A program made the position numbers and the translations under genes. A stretch of 64,000 nt of DNA from Pseudomonadota bacterium. GTDB lineage: Bacteria; Myxococcota_A; Polyangia; Polyangiales; Polyangiaceae. The notes below the pieces were generated by a model. That model had not been told where the DNA came from, made no database searches, and worked only from the letters and a program-made list of their open reading frames with translations. Of the stretch, positions 1 through 8,388 are shown one piece after another (the first letter of the stretch is position 1; every line of letters begins with the position of its first letter). The stretch covers positions 1 to 64,000 of the forward strand of contig JAEYWK010000184.1 of assembly GCA_023431345.1 (NCBI GenBank), in the 5' to 3' direction.

Positions 1-145
1 CCAGCTTCGTCGCCCGCGCTACCCGCGCCACGCCACCGCGACCGATCGCCTCCGCCTCCGCTCCTGCCCACAGTCGGCGAGCACGCTCGTCTAGCGTCGC
101 CTTGAGGAGGCGCCACTTCTGCCGAACAATTTGCTCGTCGTCCAC
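1..145 (-). CDS. ISAzo13-type transposase, N-terminal end (runs off window)
   Basis: Reading leftwards from a GTG at 145 gives an open frame to the window edge. The translation has the N-terminal signature I associate with ISAzo13-family transposases: a helical start with the motif LDERARRLWAGAEAEAIG followed by RGGVARVARAT, which is the first helix-turn-helix. Only about 48 residues are visible, so the catalytic part lies outside the window and intactness cannot be judged. The element end must lie between this start and about 240, where the neighbouring protease gene loses its homology. The start codon is a best guess. Family assignment is from motif memory. Confidence 0.6.
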   Translation of the reverse strand, partial: MDDEQIVRQKWRLLKATLDERARRLWAGAEAEAIGRGGVARVARATKL

Positions 146-492
146 CTGCGAACGTAGATCACGTCAGCTCGATCTTGTCGATCCTGATTCGGCCAACGTC
201 GGCCTGAAAATCGATCGACTTCTCCATTCGAGGCCCCTTACCGATCAAGCTGCCCGAGCAATAAGGTTGGTACTCCCAAGTGCCGTAATATTCGTTGTAA
301 TAGGCATATCCGACGCTGCCAATGGCGTTCAAGGCAGCGCCATTGGCGGGAACCCCCGCGATGATGGGCTCACCTAGCTCGCTCGTCTCTTCGCCGCCTG
401 CGCCCGCGCAGGCCGTGAGTGTGCTGCTCGCGGCGACCGCACCGACCGAGGCACACGACAAGATACCAAAACTCAGACGCCTTCTGAAACTA

Positions 493-1500
493 CACCGGTT
501 CCCGCTTGAAAAGATCGGGTGGGTCTGATCTATAGCGGGCGGTGAATTCGCTATCGTTGGACCTGAGGCGCCGCATCGTCGCTGCGTATGAGCGCAACGA
601 AGGCACGTACCTTGAGTTGGCGCAGCGCTTTGGCGTTGGTGAGGCCACTGTTTCCAGGCTTCTACGGCGCCAACGCGAGCTGGGGCATGTGGTTCCGGAA
701 CCGGCCGGCGGGGGCTTTCCGCCGAGGATCGCGGAGGACCAATTCCCCGCGCTGCTTCGTCTTGTCGCCGAGATGCCAGACGCTACCCTCGACCAACTGA
801 AGGACGAGTGGCGAACGCGCCATGGTGTAGACCTCAGCCGTTCGAGCATGCTGCGTTCGCTCCAGCGTGCCGGGGTCACTCGAAAAAAAAGCGCTTCCGG
901 CCGTCGGAGCAGCTCCGCTGCGACGTCGAAGAGAAGCGCGCCGCCTTCCTCGAAGAGGTCAAGAACATCGCGCCGGACCGTCTGATCTTCATCGACGAGT
1001 CGGGCTGCAATATCGCCATGTCGCCGACCTACGGCCGGGCGCCTCGCGGCCAGCGCGTTCTCGATCACAAGCCCGCCAATTGGGGAAAGAACATCAGCAT
1101 CGTCGGCGCCGTACGTGCCGACCGCGTCCTGGCCCACCAAACCTTCGACGGCGCCGTCAATGGGCCGAAATTCATCGAATTTGTTCGCCGTCGGCTCGTC
1201 CCACGACTGTATCCGGGGGACGTCGTCGTGCTCGATAACCTTCGCGCGCATCACGCACCCGAGGTCCGCTCCTTGGTGGAGAACACCGGGGCTCGTTTGC
1301 TCTTCCTGCCTCCGTACTCCCCGGACTTCAGTCCGATCGAGCCCTGCTGGGCCTTCCTCAAGAATTGGCTCCGAAAGCTCAAGGAGCGCGTCCCTGATCG
1401 CCTCAAGGCTGCCATCGTACGCGGACTCCGCCGCGTCACTACCCGGCATCTGACCTCGTGGTTCCGCTACTGCGGCTATCACTTCAAGTGATCTCCGGTG
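493..1500. mobile_element. Complete IS630-family insertion sequence with TA target duplication
   Basis: The ends are imperfect inverted repeats. Inward from 493 the left end reads CACCGG..., then CGCTTGAA. Inward from 1500 the right end reads CACCGG..., then CACTTGAA. About 13 of the first 18 positions match. A TA dinucleotide flanks both sides (491-492 and 1501-1502), as expected for IS630/Tc1-mariner elements, which insert at TA. The only gene inside is the transposase. The element looks complete and probably young, because excising it in thought restores a clean reading frame in the host gene. Confidence 0.9.
542..1491 (+). CDS. IS630-family transposase, two frames joined by -1 frameshifting
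   Basis: DDE transposase that cuts and pastes the surrounding element. Frame A starts at a GTG at 542 and carries the helix-turn-helix DNA-binding part (FGVGEATVSRLLRR). Frame B carries the RNase-H-like catalytic core: first Asp in LIFIDESG, second Asp in VVVLDNLRAHHA, and Glu in FSPIEPCWAFLK. The two frames overlap at a run of eight A residues (883-890, codons CGA AAA AAA AGC). A -1 slip there turns TRKKS into TRKKKRF and gives a fused protein of about 315 residues, a normal length. Several IS630 elements use programmed frameshifting, so this is probably functional, though a plain mutation cannot be excluded. Confidence 0.88.
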
Positions 1501-1507
1501 TAGACAT

Positions 1508-1796
1508 CGTCAGACCTCCCAATTGCTGATTGTCAGCCGGAGTCCTTTTAACGCCAATTGCCAAAGACGCAGATAGTCAATTGTAGGTGCGGTAGCGCTG
1601 TCTGCGTCAGTCAGCGTCAGCGTCGCGATGTCGCTTGCGAGCTGCGACGAGCTATGATGCGAGACCACGCCGCGAACGCCGCACGCCGCACGCCGAGAAC
1701 GCTGCACGCGCGAACGCCGCGCCGCACGCCACCGCGGAACGCCAGCGGGAGCCAACGCATTTCACGGCCACCTGCCGCCTGGTGTAGGCTGATCGG
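1508..1796. other. Intergenic region: original upstream region of the interrupted protease
   Basis: About 290 bases without a convincing gene. The right-hand end (1508-1530) carries the ribosome-binding site of the interrupted protease on the minus strand. The centre (about 1670-1740) is a low-complexity run built from repeated CGCCGCACGC and CGCGAACGCC units. No clear sigma-70 promoter was identified. Confidence 0.4.
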
Positions 1797-2243
1797 ATGA
1801 TGCGCGAGGCGAAGCAGAACAAACGATGGGTGCAGATCGTTTCGGGAGGGCTCGTTTTGTTCGCGCCCTTGGCGGCGTTCGGCTGGAGCGAGCGCGCTGG
1901 CTTCGAGACCCGCATCCATGGGCACGACTTCTCGAACGTCGCCGTCGAGAGCAGCGGCGAGTGCTCGCTCAAGGTCCGAGTGCAGTTCGACGCTCCTGCG
2001 GATGGCTACAAGAGCGAGAGCGCGGCGCGCCGCTTCTACCGCTTCCATGTGCGCACCAAGCTCGAGGGCGGACGCGCGCTGGTGACGCGGGTGTTCAACA
2101 ACTCAGCCTCCGGCGCTCGCGCGTACACCTATACCCACGACACCAGCGCGGAGGGCTGCTGGGCCAAGCAACCTCAGAAGATCATCGGCATCGACGTGGA
2201 GGGCTGCCGCGGCGCCGGCTGCACGCCCGAAGCGTTCAAGTGA
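1797..2243 (+). CDS. Small secreted protein of unknown function
   Basis: A 148-residue protein starting MMREAKQNK. Residues 10-30 form a signal peptide (positive start, then a hydrophobic stretch ending LAAFGW). The mature part contains several Tyr and Arg residues and four cysteines, among them SAEGCWAK and GCRGAGC near the C-terminus, which suggests disulphides outside the cytoplasm. I do not recognise a family. No obvious operon partner lies on the same strand. The start is supported by the signal peptide directly behind it. Confidence 0.6.
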   Translation: MMREAKQNKRWVQIVSGGLVLFAPLAAFGWSERAGFETRIHGHDFSNVAVESSGECSLKVRVQFDAPADGYKSESAARRFYRFHVRTKLEGGRALVTRVFNNSASGARAYTYTHDTSAEGCWAKQPQKIIGIDVEGCRGAGCTPEAFK

Positions 2244-2358
2244 GCAGGTGCGAATGCTCGCTGCACCTCTCTGAGCATCACGGCGATTGCAAGTCCGGGC
2301 TCCGCCGTAGCATCGAGACCGAAGAGCTCGCCTTGGATTCGATCGCTCCATGAGAGCG

Positions 2359-2592
2359 CTACTTTCGAATCTCTTCCGCCACCTTCTTGTCGATCTTGTC
2401 GACCGCCTTGCCGGCTTCATGGCCCGCCTGCTTGGCGGCGGACCCCACCGCCGCCGCGCTGTCTTTCAGGTCTTGCTTCACCTGCTCTTCATCGATCTCT
2501 TTGACTTCCTCCTTGATTGCCTTTCCGGTGTCATCGCAAGCGACGGCGCCAACAGCGATCAGGAGTGCAGCGAGACGAGTAACGGGGAGCAT
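2359..2592 (-). CDS. Small lipoprotein with charged helical body
   Basis: A 77-residue protein. An ATG at 2592 is chosen because it places a lipoprotein signal directly at the start (MLPVTRLAALL, lipobox VGAVAC). The mature part is highly charged and helical (many Lys, Glu, Asp and Ala), resembling small envelope lipoproteins of the entericidin or YtxH-like kind, but without a firm match. It is probably anchored in the outer or inner membrane. Convergent with the gene on its left. Confidence 0.6.
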   Translation of the reverse strand: MLPVTRLAALLIAVGAVACDDTGKAIKEEVKEIDEEQVKQDLKDSAAAVGSAAKQAGHEAGKAVDKIDKKVAEEIRK

Positions 2593-2749
2593 GCTTACGT
2601 CGAAGCAAGGCGAATGCCAGACCCCCACTCGGCGCCGTGCTAGTCGAGGTGCCGATTACAGGGCTGCTGGCGGCCGAGCGCTGCGCTCCAGCGGCGTCGC
2701 GAAGCCCTCTGCGCGTCGCGAGTTGCGACACTCGGACCGAATCGCCTCA

Positions 2750-3550
2750 CTATTTGCACTCGATGAACGCCACGTCGTCGATCCAGATGTCGAAGTCTTG
2801 GCCGGCGGAGATCGACCAATCGAGGCTCATCGCGTGCTGGGCCGCGAGGGTAGCAGGGCGCGGATCGCCCCAGCCCGCTTGCTGCTTCAGGTCAGCAAAC
2901 TTGATGGTGTATTGCTGCCACTCTTCGCTGAGCGTGAGGTCTTGCCCGAAGTGGTTCCAGCAGCCGCTGCTGCACACTTTGCCCTCGGGGCGCGTGTTGG
3001 CGTCGCCTAGCTTGACGCGGACACTCTTGGTCGACTTCGCTCCGGCCTTTGCCCAGAACGACACGCCGGCATACTTCGAGACATCGTAGGCCGCGTTATC
3101 GGGCGCGAAGCTGAAGCCGAACGTAGCGCCCCAAGCGCCGTCGCCCGTCGCGGTCTTGCCGGTGGCGCGCGCGGCCTTCTTGCTGCCGGCTGCTCCGCCG
3201 TCAGTCGGCGTGAACGCACCCGCGCCCGAGATGGTCGAGCCGTTCGGATCGGCGGCGCTATACCAATAGCCGCTGCGGCCCGCGACGAGCGCGACCTGAC
3301 CATTGCCGTCCTCGAGGTCGTCGATCAGGCCATCGGCAGCGACGCTGGTTTGCCCGCTGCACGTCTTGAGCGGCACGAGGGTGACGCTGACCGGGGGGGC
3401 GGCGTCCGGGGCCGAGCCCATCTGCACCGTGGGCGGCGCCGTCTCGGCGGCGGGGGCAGGTGCAGCAGCGGGCTGCTGGGTCGCACAACCGACCACCAAA
3501 GCTCCCACGCTCGCCGACAACGCAACCAGGCACTTCGCAATCATCGCCAT
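2750..3550 (-). CDS. Lipoprotein with C-terminal carbohydrate-binding-like beta-sandwich domain
   Basis: A 266-residue lipoprotein. Residues 1-22 are the signal (MAMIAKCLVAL, lipobox LVVGC), followed by a Pro/Ala-rich linker to about residue 55. The rest resembles the beta-sandwich domains attached to myxobacterial polysaccharide enzymes: LIDDLEDGNG, GYWYSAADPNG, a Gly/Ala-rich middle with FGFSFAP, then YAGVSFWAKAG, and a final DIWIDDVAFIEC. The order 'dim light on fragility': glycine loop, WAKAG strand, then acidic strand with WIDDV is typical of CIA30/CBM-like folds. A role in binding polysaccharide at the cell surface is inferred. No catalytic domain is present. Confidence 0.65.
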   Translation of the reverse strand: MAMIAKCLVALSASVGALVVGCATQQPAAAPAPAAETAPPTVQMGSAPDAAPPVSVTLVPLKTCSGQTSVAADGLIDDLEDGNGQVALVAGRSGYWYSAADPNGSTISGAGAFTPTDGGAAGSKKAARATGKTATGDGAWGATFGFSFAPDNAAYDVSKYAGVSFWAKAGAKSTKSVRVKLGDANTRPEGKVCSSGCWNHFGQDLTLSEEWQQYTIKFADLKQQAGWGDPRPATLAAQHAMSLDWSISAGQDFDIWIDDVAFIECK

Positions 3551-3917
3551 GACTTGTGGACCTCCTGCTCCGATTCGCGCCGCACCATACGCGACCTTTC
3601 GGGAGAGAGGCTACGGCGGAGAAGCTCCGCGAGAGGAGCCGGATGCGCCGTTGGTGTCTCGCGATGACCCAGTCTCGCGGACGCTTGCTCTCGCGTGGCG
3701 CGTCGTCGCCGTGCCGGTGTCGCATCAATAATCCGTGCTGCCTGCGCTGGATGTTTGCTGGAGTGGAAAAATCCACTTCGCGGGCGAGAAAATCGACGCC
3801 CACGCGCTCAGTCGTTCTTTGGAAAGACAATTTCGGAGGCCATCGCCACTGACTGCTGAGAGCACTGGAGCGCGCAGCGTCTCGGCTGTGCCTCCTCCTC
3901 TCTCTGCGGAAACCACG
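3551..3917. other. Intergenic region between divergent genes
   Basis: About 370 bases between the lipoprotein on the minus strand and the DUF1592 gene on the plus strand. It must hold both promoters. I see no gene, no clear -10/-35 pair and no strong repeat. The stretch at about 3760-3840 is slightly AT-richer (GGAAAAATCC, GACAATTTC) and is the likeliest promoter zone for module A. Confidence 0.35.
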
Positions 3918-5675
3918 ATGAAGAACGCGCTCCCGAGCTCGACTTTCGCTCCATCGCTTTTGGCCCTCGGTGCCGCCCTCGCGTTGGGCTGTACGGCTGA
4001 CCTGACTGACCCGGTCGACCAGAGCGCTCCTACCGGCGGAACCGCAGCGGGGATGCCCGCTTCAGGTGTCGGCGGCAGCGTGGCCGGCGGCGGTGGTTCG
4101 ACACCCGGTCCGGTGCAAGTCGACGAGGACGGGCGGATCACGAATCCCCCCCCGTTCGTGCCCGCGGCAGGCCTGCTCCGCCGTCTGACTCGCTCGCAGT
4201 TCCGCAACGCGGTCCGAGACATCTTCGGCGTCGAAGTGGACGTCACGAAGCTGGACTCCGACATCGGCCAGTTTCCCGCCATCGGCGCGTCCGCGGTGGA
4301 GACCTCGCCTCGCGGCGTCGAGCAATACCAGGCCGCCATCGAGGCCGTGGTGGACGAGGTTTGGAAGGACGCCGCCAAGCGGGCTCAGCTCATCGGCTGC
4401 ACCCCGGGGAATGCGGCCGCGGACGCCTGCACGCGCAGCTTCATCGAGACGATGGGCCGGCGCGCCTGGCGGCGCCCCCTCGAAGCGGACGAAATCGCGC
4501 AGCTGGTCGGCGTGGCGTCGACGGCCACCACGGAGCTCGGCAGCGGCCTCGAAGGCGTGCGCTGGGCGACGGTCGCGATGTTCATCTCGCCGAGCTTCTT
4601 GTACCGCCCCGAGCTCGGCGCCGCCGATGCCGCGGGCAAGCTGCGCTACTCCAGCTACGAGGCCGCGGGTCGATTGTCGTTCCTGATTTGGAACAGCTTG
4701 CCCGATCAGCAGCTGCTGGACGCCGCTGCCGCTGGCGAGCTCTCGACGGCGGAGGGCCTTCGCGCCGCCGTGAATCGCTTGCTCGACGCGCCGAGCGGCG
4801 CCGGGCGTGAGGCGATCGGTGAGTTCGGCCAGCAGTACATGGAGCTCGATCGAGTGCTGTCGCAGCCCAAAGACGCTGGGCTCTATCCCGAATACAACGC
4901 CGCCCTGCAGCAGGGCATGGTGCGAGACATGCGCGGGACTTGGGAGAGCGTCGCCTTCGACGACAAGGCCAGCGCTCTCACGCTGTTCTCCACGCCGAAG
5001 GCCGTCGTCAACGCCGAGCTGGCCAAGCTCTACGGTATCGACGCGACCGGCCTCACCTCCACGACGTTCAAGACCGTTTCCCTGCCGGCCGACAGCGCTC
5101 GCGTGGGCATCTTGAGCAAGGCCGGGTTCCTTTCGCAGTTCGCCAACCAGAAGGAAGGGTCGCCCACCCTGCGCGGGAAGTTCATCCGCGAATGGCTGAT
5201 GTGTAAGGTGGTGCCGCCCCCACCCGAAGGCGTCGCGCTCGTCTTGCCGGATCTAGATCCGAACAGCCCCTCCACGAAGCGCCAGCGGCTCGACGCCCAC
5301 CGCCAGAGCCCGGCTTGCGCCGGCTGCCACGCCCTGATGGATCCGCTGGGGCTTCCCCTCGAAAACTTCGACGCGATTGGCCGGTATCGCACGACCGAGA
5401 GCGGTCTGCCCATCGACTCGAGCGGAGAGGTCAATGGCACGCCCGTGGCCGACGCCCGCGCGATGGGTGAGGCCATGGCGGAGAGCCGGTCCATGGCCGC
5501 GTGCATGGTGCGCCGCTTCCACGCTTACGCGATGGGTCGTGACGAACGCGAAGTGGATGGCAGCGTCATCAACGATCTAATCACGTCTTTCGAATCGTCC
5601 GGCTACCAGCTGCGTGACTTGGTCTTGGCGACCGTCACTCACGAGGCCTTCTCCACCGTCGCTCCTCAACCCTGA
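3918..5675 (+). CDS. DUF1592/DUF1588 cytochrome-like lipoprotein (module A)
   Basis: A 585-residue exported protein. The ATG at 3918 gives a lipoprotein signal with Cys at about residue 25 (LALGAALALGC) and a short Gly-rich linker. Domains follow the usual order of this family: DUF1587 (about residue 82, LLRRLTRSQFRNAVRDIFG), DUF1595 (about 170, MGRRAWRRPLEADE), DUF1592 (from about 225, FLYRPELG), DUF1588 (about 421, FIREWLMCK), a single haem-type CAGCH (about 467) and DUF1585 at the C-terminus. The family occurs in planctomycetes and myxobacteria, nearly always next to DUF1552. Its reaction is not established; the CXXCH suggests a c-type haem and an extracytoplasmic redox role. First gene of an apparent operon with the DUF1552 gene 16 bases downstream. 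Confidence 0.88.
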   Translation: MKNALPSSTFAPSLLALGAALALGCTADLTDPVDQSAPTGGTAAGMPASGVGGSVAGGGGSTPGPVQVDEDGRITNPPPFVPAAGLLRRLTRSQFRNAVRDIFGVEVDVTKLDSDIGQFPAIGASAVETSPRGVEQYQAAIEAVVDEVWKDAAKRAQLIGCTPGNAAADACTRSFIETMGRRAWRRPLEADEIAQLVGVASTATTELGSGLEGVRWATVAMFISPSFLYRPELGAADAAGKLRYSSYEAAGRLSFLIWNSLPDQQLLDAAAAGELSTAEGLRAAVNRLLDAPSGAGREAIGEFGQQYMELDRVLSQPKDAGLYPEYNAALQQGMVRDMRGTWESVAFDDKASALTLFSTPKAVVNAELAKLYGIDATGLTSTTFKTVSLPADSARVGILSKAGFLSQFANQKEGSPTLRGKFIREWLMCKVVPPPPEGVALVLPDLDPNSPSTKRQRLDAHRQSPACAGCHALMDPLGLPLENFDAIGRYRTTESGLPIDSSGEVNGTPVADARAMGEAMAESRSMAACMVRRFHAYAMGRDEREVDGSVINDLITSFESSGYQLRDLVLATVTHEAFSTVAPQP

Positions 5676-5691
5676 TTGCCCAGCACGCACC

Positions 5692-7062
5692 ATGACAATC
5701 AAGCATCTGGACCGCCGAACCCTGCTCCGAGGCGCCCTCGCAACCGGCGCCGCCGTCACGATTCCCTTGCCCCTGCTGGAGGCGATGCTGAACGGCAACG
5801 GCACCAAGCTCGCGCACGCGCAAACGCTGCTCTCGCCGCTCTACATGACCTGGTTCTTCGGCAACGGCACGTTGCCGGGCTTGTGGAAGCCAGCGAAGAC
5901 GGGGACGGGCGCCAACTGGGAGCTGAGCCCTCAGTTGAAGGCCCTCGCCGACCACAAGTCTTACCTCACCGTCGTCAGCGGGCTCGAAGGGAAGTTGGTC
6001 GTCGGCGGCGTGGAGCACCCGACGGGCTCGGCGGGTTGCACGACGGGCGCGCCCCTGAGCGGCAACGCGGTCCGCTCCGAATCCATCGACCAGACCGTGG
6101 CCAAGGTGCTCGGCACCCCGCAAGGTGGATACAAATCGCTCGAGCTGGGCGTGACGCCCGCCACGCCGAACGGTCCGCAAGATTCGCTCCACACCGTGTC
6201 GCACAGCGGGCCGAACGCTCGCAACATGCCCGAGTTCGATCCCAAGGCCGTGTTCAATCGCTTGTTCATGGGCAGCGGCGTGACGCCGGCGGAGCCGGAT
6301 CAGGCGGCCAAGCTGGTGAAGGTGCGAAAGAGCGTGCTCGACGCCGTGCTCGCTGACGGCGCGCGCCTGCAGAAGCGCCTGGGCGCCGCGGACAAGCTTC
6401 GCATCGAGCGCCACCTCGACGCGATCCGTGACATCGAAGCCCGGCTCGAAGGCATGCCGTCGACGGGTACGCCCGCGGCGTGCAGCAGCCAGACGGCGCC
6501 GACGCAAGGTAAAGACGCCCGCAGCGAGGCGCCGCCCGCCGTCAACACCGTCATGGCCCAGCTCGCCACCCTCGCGCTCGCTTGCAACCGGACGCGGGTG
6601 GTCAACTTCATGTTCTCGCTGCCCGCAGCCCACGTGTACTACCGGCACCTCGACACGGACATGAACGCGGACTTTCACGACACGATCTGCCACACGGATC
6701 CGGGCACGAAGTCGAACCAGCCGCGCGTCGACAAGGGCGTGCAGTACACGATGCGGTGCTTGGCGGAGCTCTTGACCAACATGAAGGCCACCGAGCATGG
6801 CGCCGGCAATCTCCTCGACTCCAGCCTGATCTACGTCACCTCCGATACGGCGTGGGGCCAGGTTCACGATCGCACCGAGTGGCCCGTGCTCCTCATCGGC
6901 AAGGCCGGGGGGCGGCTAGCCGGCGACACGCACCTCAATTTCCAGAGCGAGCATCTGAGTCGGGTGTTGCTGACGATCGCGCAGGTGATGGGCTCGACGA
7001 CCACCAGCTTCGGCCTCGACAGCGGCAAAGCGACGAACCCTCTGGCTGGCATCCACGTCTAG
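5692..7062 (+). CDS. DUF1552 protein, Tat-exported (module A)
   Basis: A 456-residue protein with a twin-arginine signal (LDRRTLLRG, residues 6-14, then a hydrophobic stretch) followed by the DUF1552 fold: YMTWFFGNGTLPGLW near the start, a helical middle (RIERHLDAIRDIEARL) and a C-terminal half with TRVVNFMFS, HDTICH and VYVTSD-like motifs (LIYVTSDTAW). Tat export suggests it folds or binds a cofactor in the cytoplasm. In known genomes DUF1552 is the regular partner of DUF1592. It starts 16 bases after the DUF1592 stop, and the sigma-factor gene begins one base after its own stop, so the genes are almost certainly co-transcribed. Biochemical role unknown. Confidence 0.87.
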   Translation: MTIKHLDRRTLLRGALATGAAVTIPLPLLEAMLNGNGTKLAHAQTLLSPLYMTWFFGNGTLPGLWKPAKTGTGANWELSPQLKALADHKSYLTVVSGLEGKLVVGGVEHPTGSAGCTTGAPLSGNAVRSESIDQTVAKVLGTPQGGYKSLELGVTPATPNGPQDSLHTVSHSGPNARNMPEFDPKAVFNRLFMGSGVTPAEPDQAAKLVKVRKSVLDAVLADGARLQKRLGAADKLRIERHLDAIRDIEARLEGMPSTGTPAACSSQTAPTQGKDARSEAPPAVNTVMAQLATLALACNRTRVVNFMFSLPAAHVYYRHLDTDMNADFHDTICHTDPGTKSNQPRVDKGVQYTMRCLAELLTNMKATEHGAGNLLDSSLIYVTSDTAWGQVHDRTEWPVLLIGKAGGRLAGDTHLNFQSEHLSRVLLTIAQVMGSTTTSFGLDSGKATNPLAGIHV

Positions 7063-7063
7063 C

Positions 7064-7636
7064 GTGCCGGCGCCGCGTCAGCGCCTCGAGCCGCGAGTGT
7101 CTCCCCCCGCCAGCCTCCCCGAGTCTCCGGAGCCCGAGCCCCCCATCGGCCCGGAGACGGCGCAGCTGTTTCAAGCTCACGCGGAGGAGGTGTGGCGCTT
7201 CCTGAAATACCTCGGCGTTCGGAAAGACGACCTCGCTGATGCCTGCCAAGAGGTGTTCTTGGTGGCCCACCGCAAGCTGCCGGAGTTTCGGGGTGAGTCG
7301 TCTCCACGCACGTGGCTCTACGGCATCGCGCTGCGCGTAGCGAAGACGTGGCGGCGGCGCCGGTTGATGGTGCCGCTCGGCGAGGTCGAGCACAGCGTCG
7401 ACGCGCTTCAAGAGCGGGAGCGCGAGCGGCGCGATGCGCACGAGCTTTTGTGCTGGGCCCTCGACAGCATCTCCGAGGCGCAGCGCGAAGTGTTCGTGCT
7501 GTACGAGATTGAAGAGTTGTCGATGACAGAGGTCGCGCGGCGCGTCGAGTGCGGCCTCTTCACGGCGTACTCCCGACTGCGCTTGGCGCGTCGAGCGTTG
7601 AAGAAGGCTTTGGCGGACAAGGGAGTGAAACGATGA
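7064..7636 (+). CDS. ECF-type RNA polymerase sigma factor (module A)
   Basis: A 190-residue sigma-70 family protein with only regions 2 and 4. Region 2 covers about residues 35-85 (LFQAHAEEVWRFLKYLG, DLADACQEVFLVAHRKLP, WLYGIALRVAKTWRRR); region 4 covers about 125-180 (ALDSISEAQREVFVLYEIE, MTEVARRVECGLFTAYSRL). The start is a GTG at 7064, preceded by a Pro/Glu-rich extension of about 30 residues. It lies directly behind the DUF1552 gene and overlaps the next gene by ATGA, which points to translational coupling with a membrane partner. It probably controls its own module. Confidence 0.9.
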   Translation: MPAPRQRLEPRVSPPASLPESPEPEPPIGPETAQLFQAHAEEVWRFLKYLGVRKDDLADACQEVFLVAHRKLPEFRGESSPRTWLYGIALRVAKTWRRRRLMVPLGEVEHSVDALQERERERRDAHELLCWALDSISEAQREVFVLYEIEELSMTEVARRVECGLFTAYSRLRLARRALKKALADKGVKR

Positions 7637-8355
7637 GAAACCCTGACCTGGACGAGTTGGTGAGGCTCGCGCGCCGAGATCGACCGCCGGCCGCGGCGCT
7701 GCAGGCGGTCGCGCGCAGCTTGCGGGTGCCGTTGGTCGTGGCTCCCGTCGCGGTGGCCGTCTTGCCCGCGTCGGCCTTCGGCGCCGTGGTGGCCAAGCTC
7801 GGCTCGAGCTCGTCTTCGCTGCTCAGCTGGGGCGCCGCGTCCACGCTCGCCGTAACCAGCGGCGCGCTGGCGCTCACGCTTTCGACCTCTCCGCCTTCGC
7901 TCGATGAAGCGCCGCCGCAGGTAGCGCGCGCGGTGCCGAGCGCACCTGTGCGCCCCACCTCCATCGCGCCGCCGCGGGCGGTCGATGAAGCCGTCGCGCC
8001 TCCGCTGGAGCCTGCGGCTCGCCCGCTGCCGACGAGCGACCAACGGTCGAAGCCGCGTGACGCCTCTGCCCGCGACGCATCTGCGCTTTGGGACGAGCCC
8101 CAGCTCATCGAGAGCGCCCGCAAGTCGCTCGTCTCCGATCCGAAGCGCGCGCTGTCGTTGACGCAAGAGTACCGGCGGCGCTTCCCGAAGGGCGCGCTGT
8201 CGGTGGAGCGCGAGGTCATCGAGCTAGAAGCTCTGGCGCGCCTGGGGCAACACGCCGAGGCGCGACGGCGGGCGCTCGCGTTCGAGGGGGCGCACCCCAC
8301 GTCGATTCACTTGCCTCGCGTCCGCGCGCTGCTCACCCGACTCGGCACGCCCTAA
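7633..8355 (+). CDS. Membrane partner of ECF sigma factor with C-terminal helical-repeat domain
   Basis: A 240-residue protein overlapping the sigma gene by ATGA. About 30 cytoplasmic residues (DLDELVRLARRDRPPA) are followed by two hydrophobic segments (about 33-57 and 65-86), a Pro/Ala-rich linker (about 88-145) and a C-terminal helical part of tetratricopeptide type (LIESARKSLVSDPKRALSL, ALARLGQHAEARRRALAF). No zinc-binding anti-sigma motif (HxxxCxxC) is seen. Position and overlap suggest an anti-sigma or sensor role, inferred only. The gene at 27605 has the same architecture beside another ECF factor. Confidence 0.7.
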   Translation: MRNPDLDELVRLARRDRPPAAALQAVARSLRVPLVVAPVAVAVLPASAFGAVVAKLGSSSSSLLSWGAASTLAVTSGALALTLSTSPPSLDEAPPQVARAVPSAPVRPTSIAPPRAVDEAVAPPLEPAARPLPTSDQRSKPRDASARDASALWDEPQLIESARKSLVSDPKRALSLTQEYRRRFPKGALSVEREVIELEALARLGQHAEARRRALAFEGAHPTSIHLPRVRALLTRLGTP

Positions 8356-8357
8356 GG

Positions 8358-8388
8358 CCAATGCCGTCACACTGGGTGACGGCATTGG
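8358..8388. terminator. Strong hairpin between convergent genes
   Basis: A perfect 13-base-pair stem, CCAATGCCGTCAC pairing with GTGACGGCATTGG, around a 5-base loop. It begins two bases after the stop of the sigma-partner gene and overlaps the end of the convergent AraC gene, so it could end transcription from both sides. It lacks a long T-run. Confidence 0.75.

Larger units (their letters stand above)
159..1507 (-). pseudogene. Trypsin-like serine protease lipoprotein, interrupted by IS630 and truncated
   Basis: The main piece (490 down to 159) encodes a lipoprotein-like leader ending in LTACAG, then a typical start of a secreted chymotrypsin-fold protease: GEPIIAGVPAN, then VGYAYYN and CSGSLIG. 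Homology stops after SLIG at about 240, just before the catalytic His would be expected, and the remaining 26 codons to the stop look unrelated. The start codon is missing from this piece. It sits on the far side of the IS630-type element, as an ATG at 1507 with GGGAGG six bases upstream. Removing the element and one TA joins ATG-TC to TA-GTTTCAGAAGG in frame and gives MSSFRRRLSFGIL. The gene was therefore hit twice, at codon 2-3 by the IS and downstream probably by the ISAzo13 element. Confidence 0.65.

Noticed and set aside
490..1482. Long open frame on the minus strand through the IS630 element
   Set aside because: Antisense shadow of the transposase; composition is high in Arg/Ala and no family is recognised.
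5635..6867. 410-codon minus-strand frame over the DUF1552 gene
   Set aside because: Antisense shadow of a clearly recognised gene; low-complexity Arg/Ala text.
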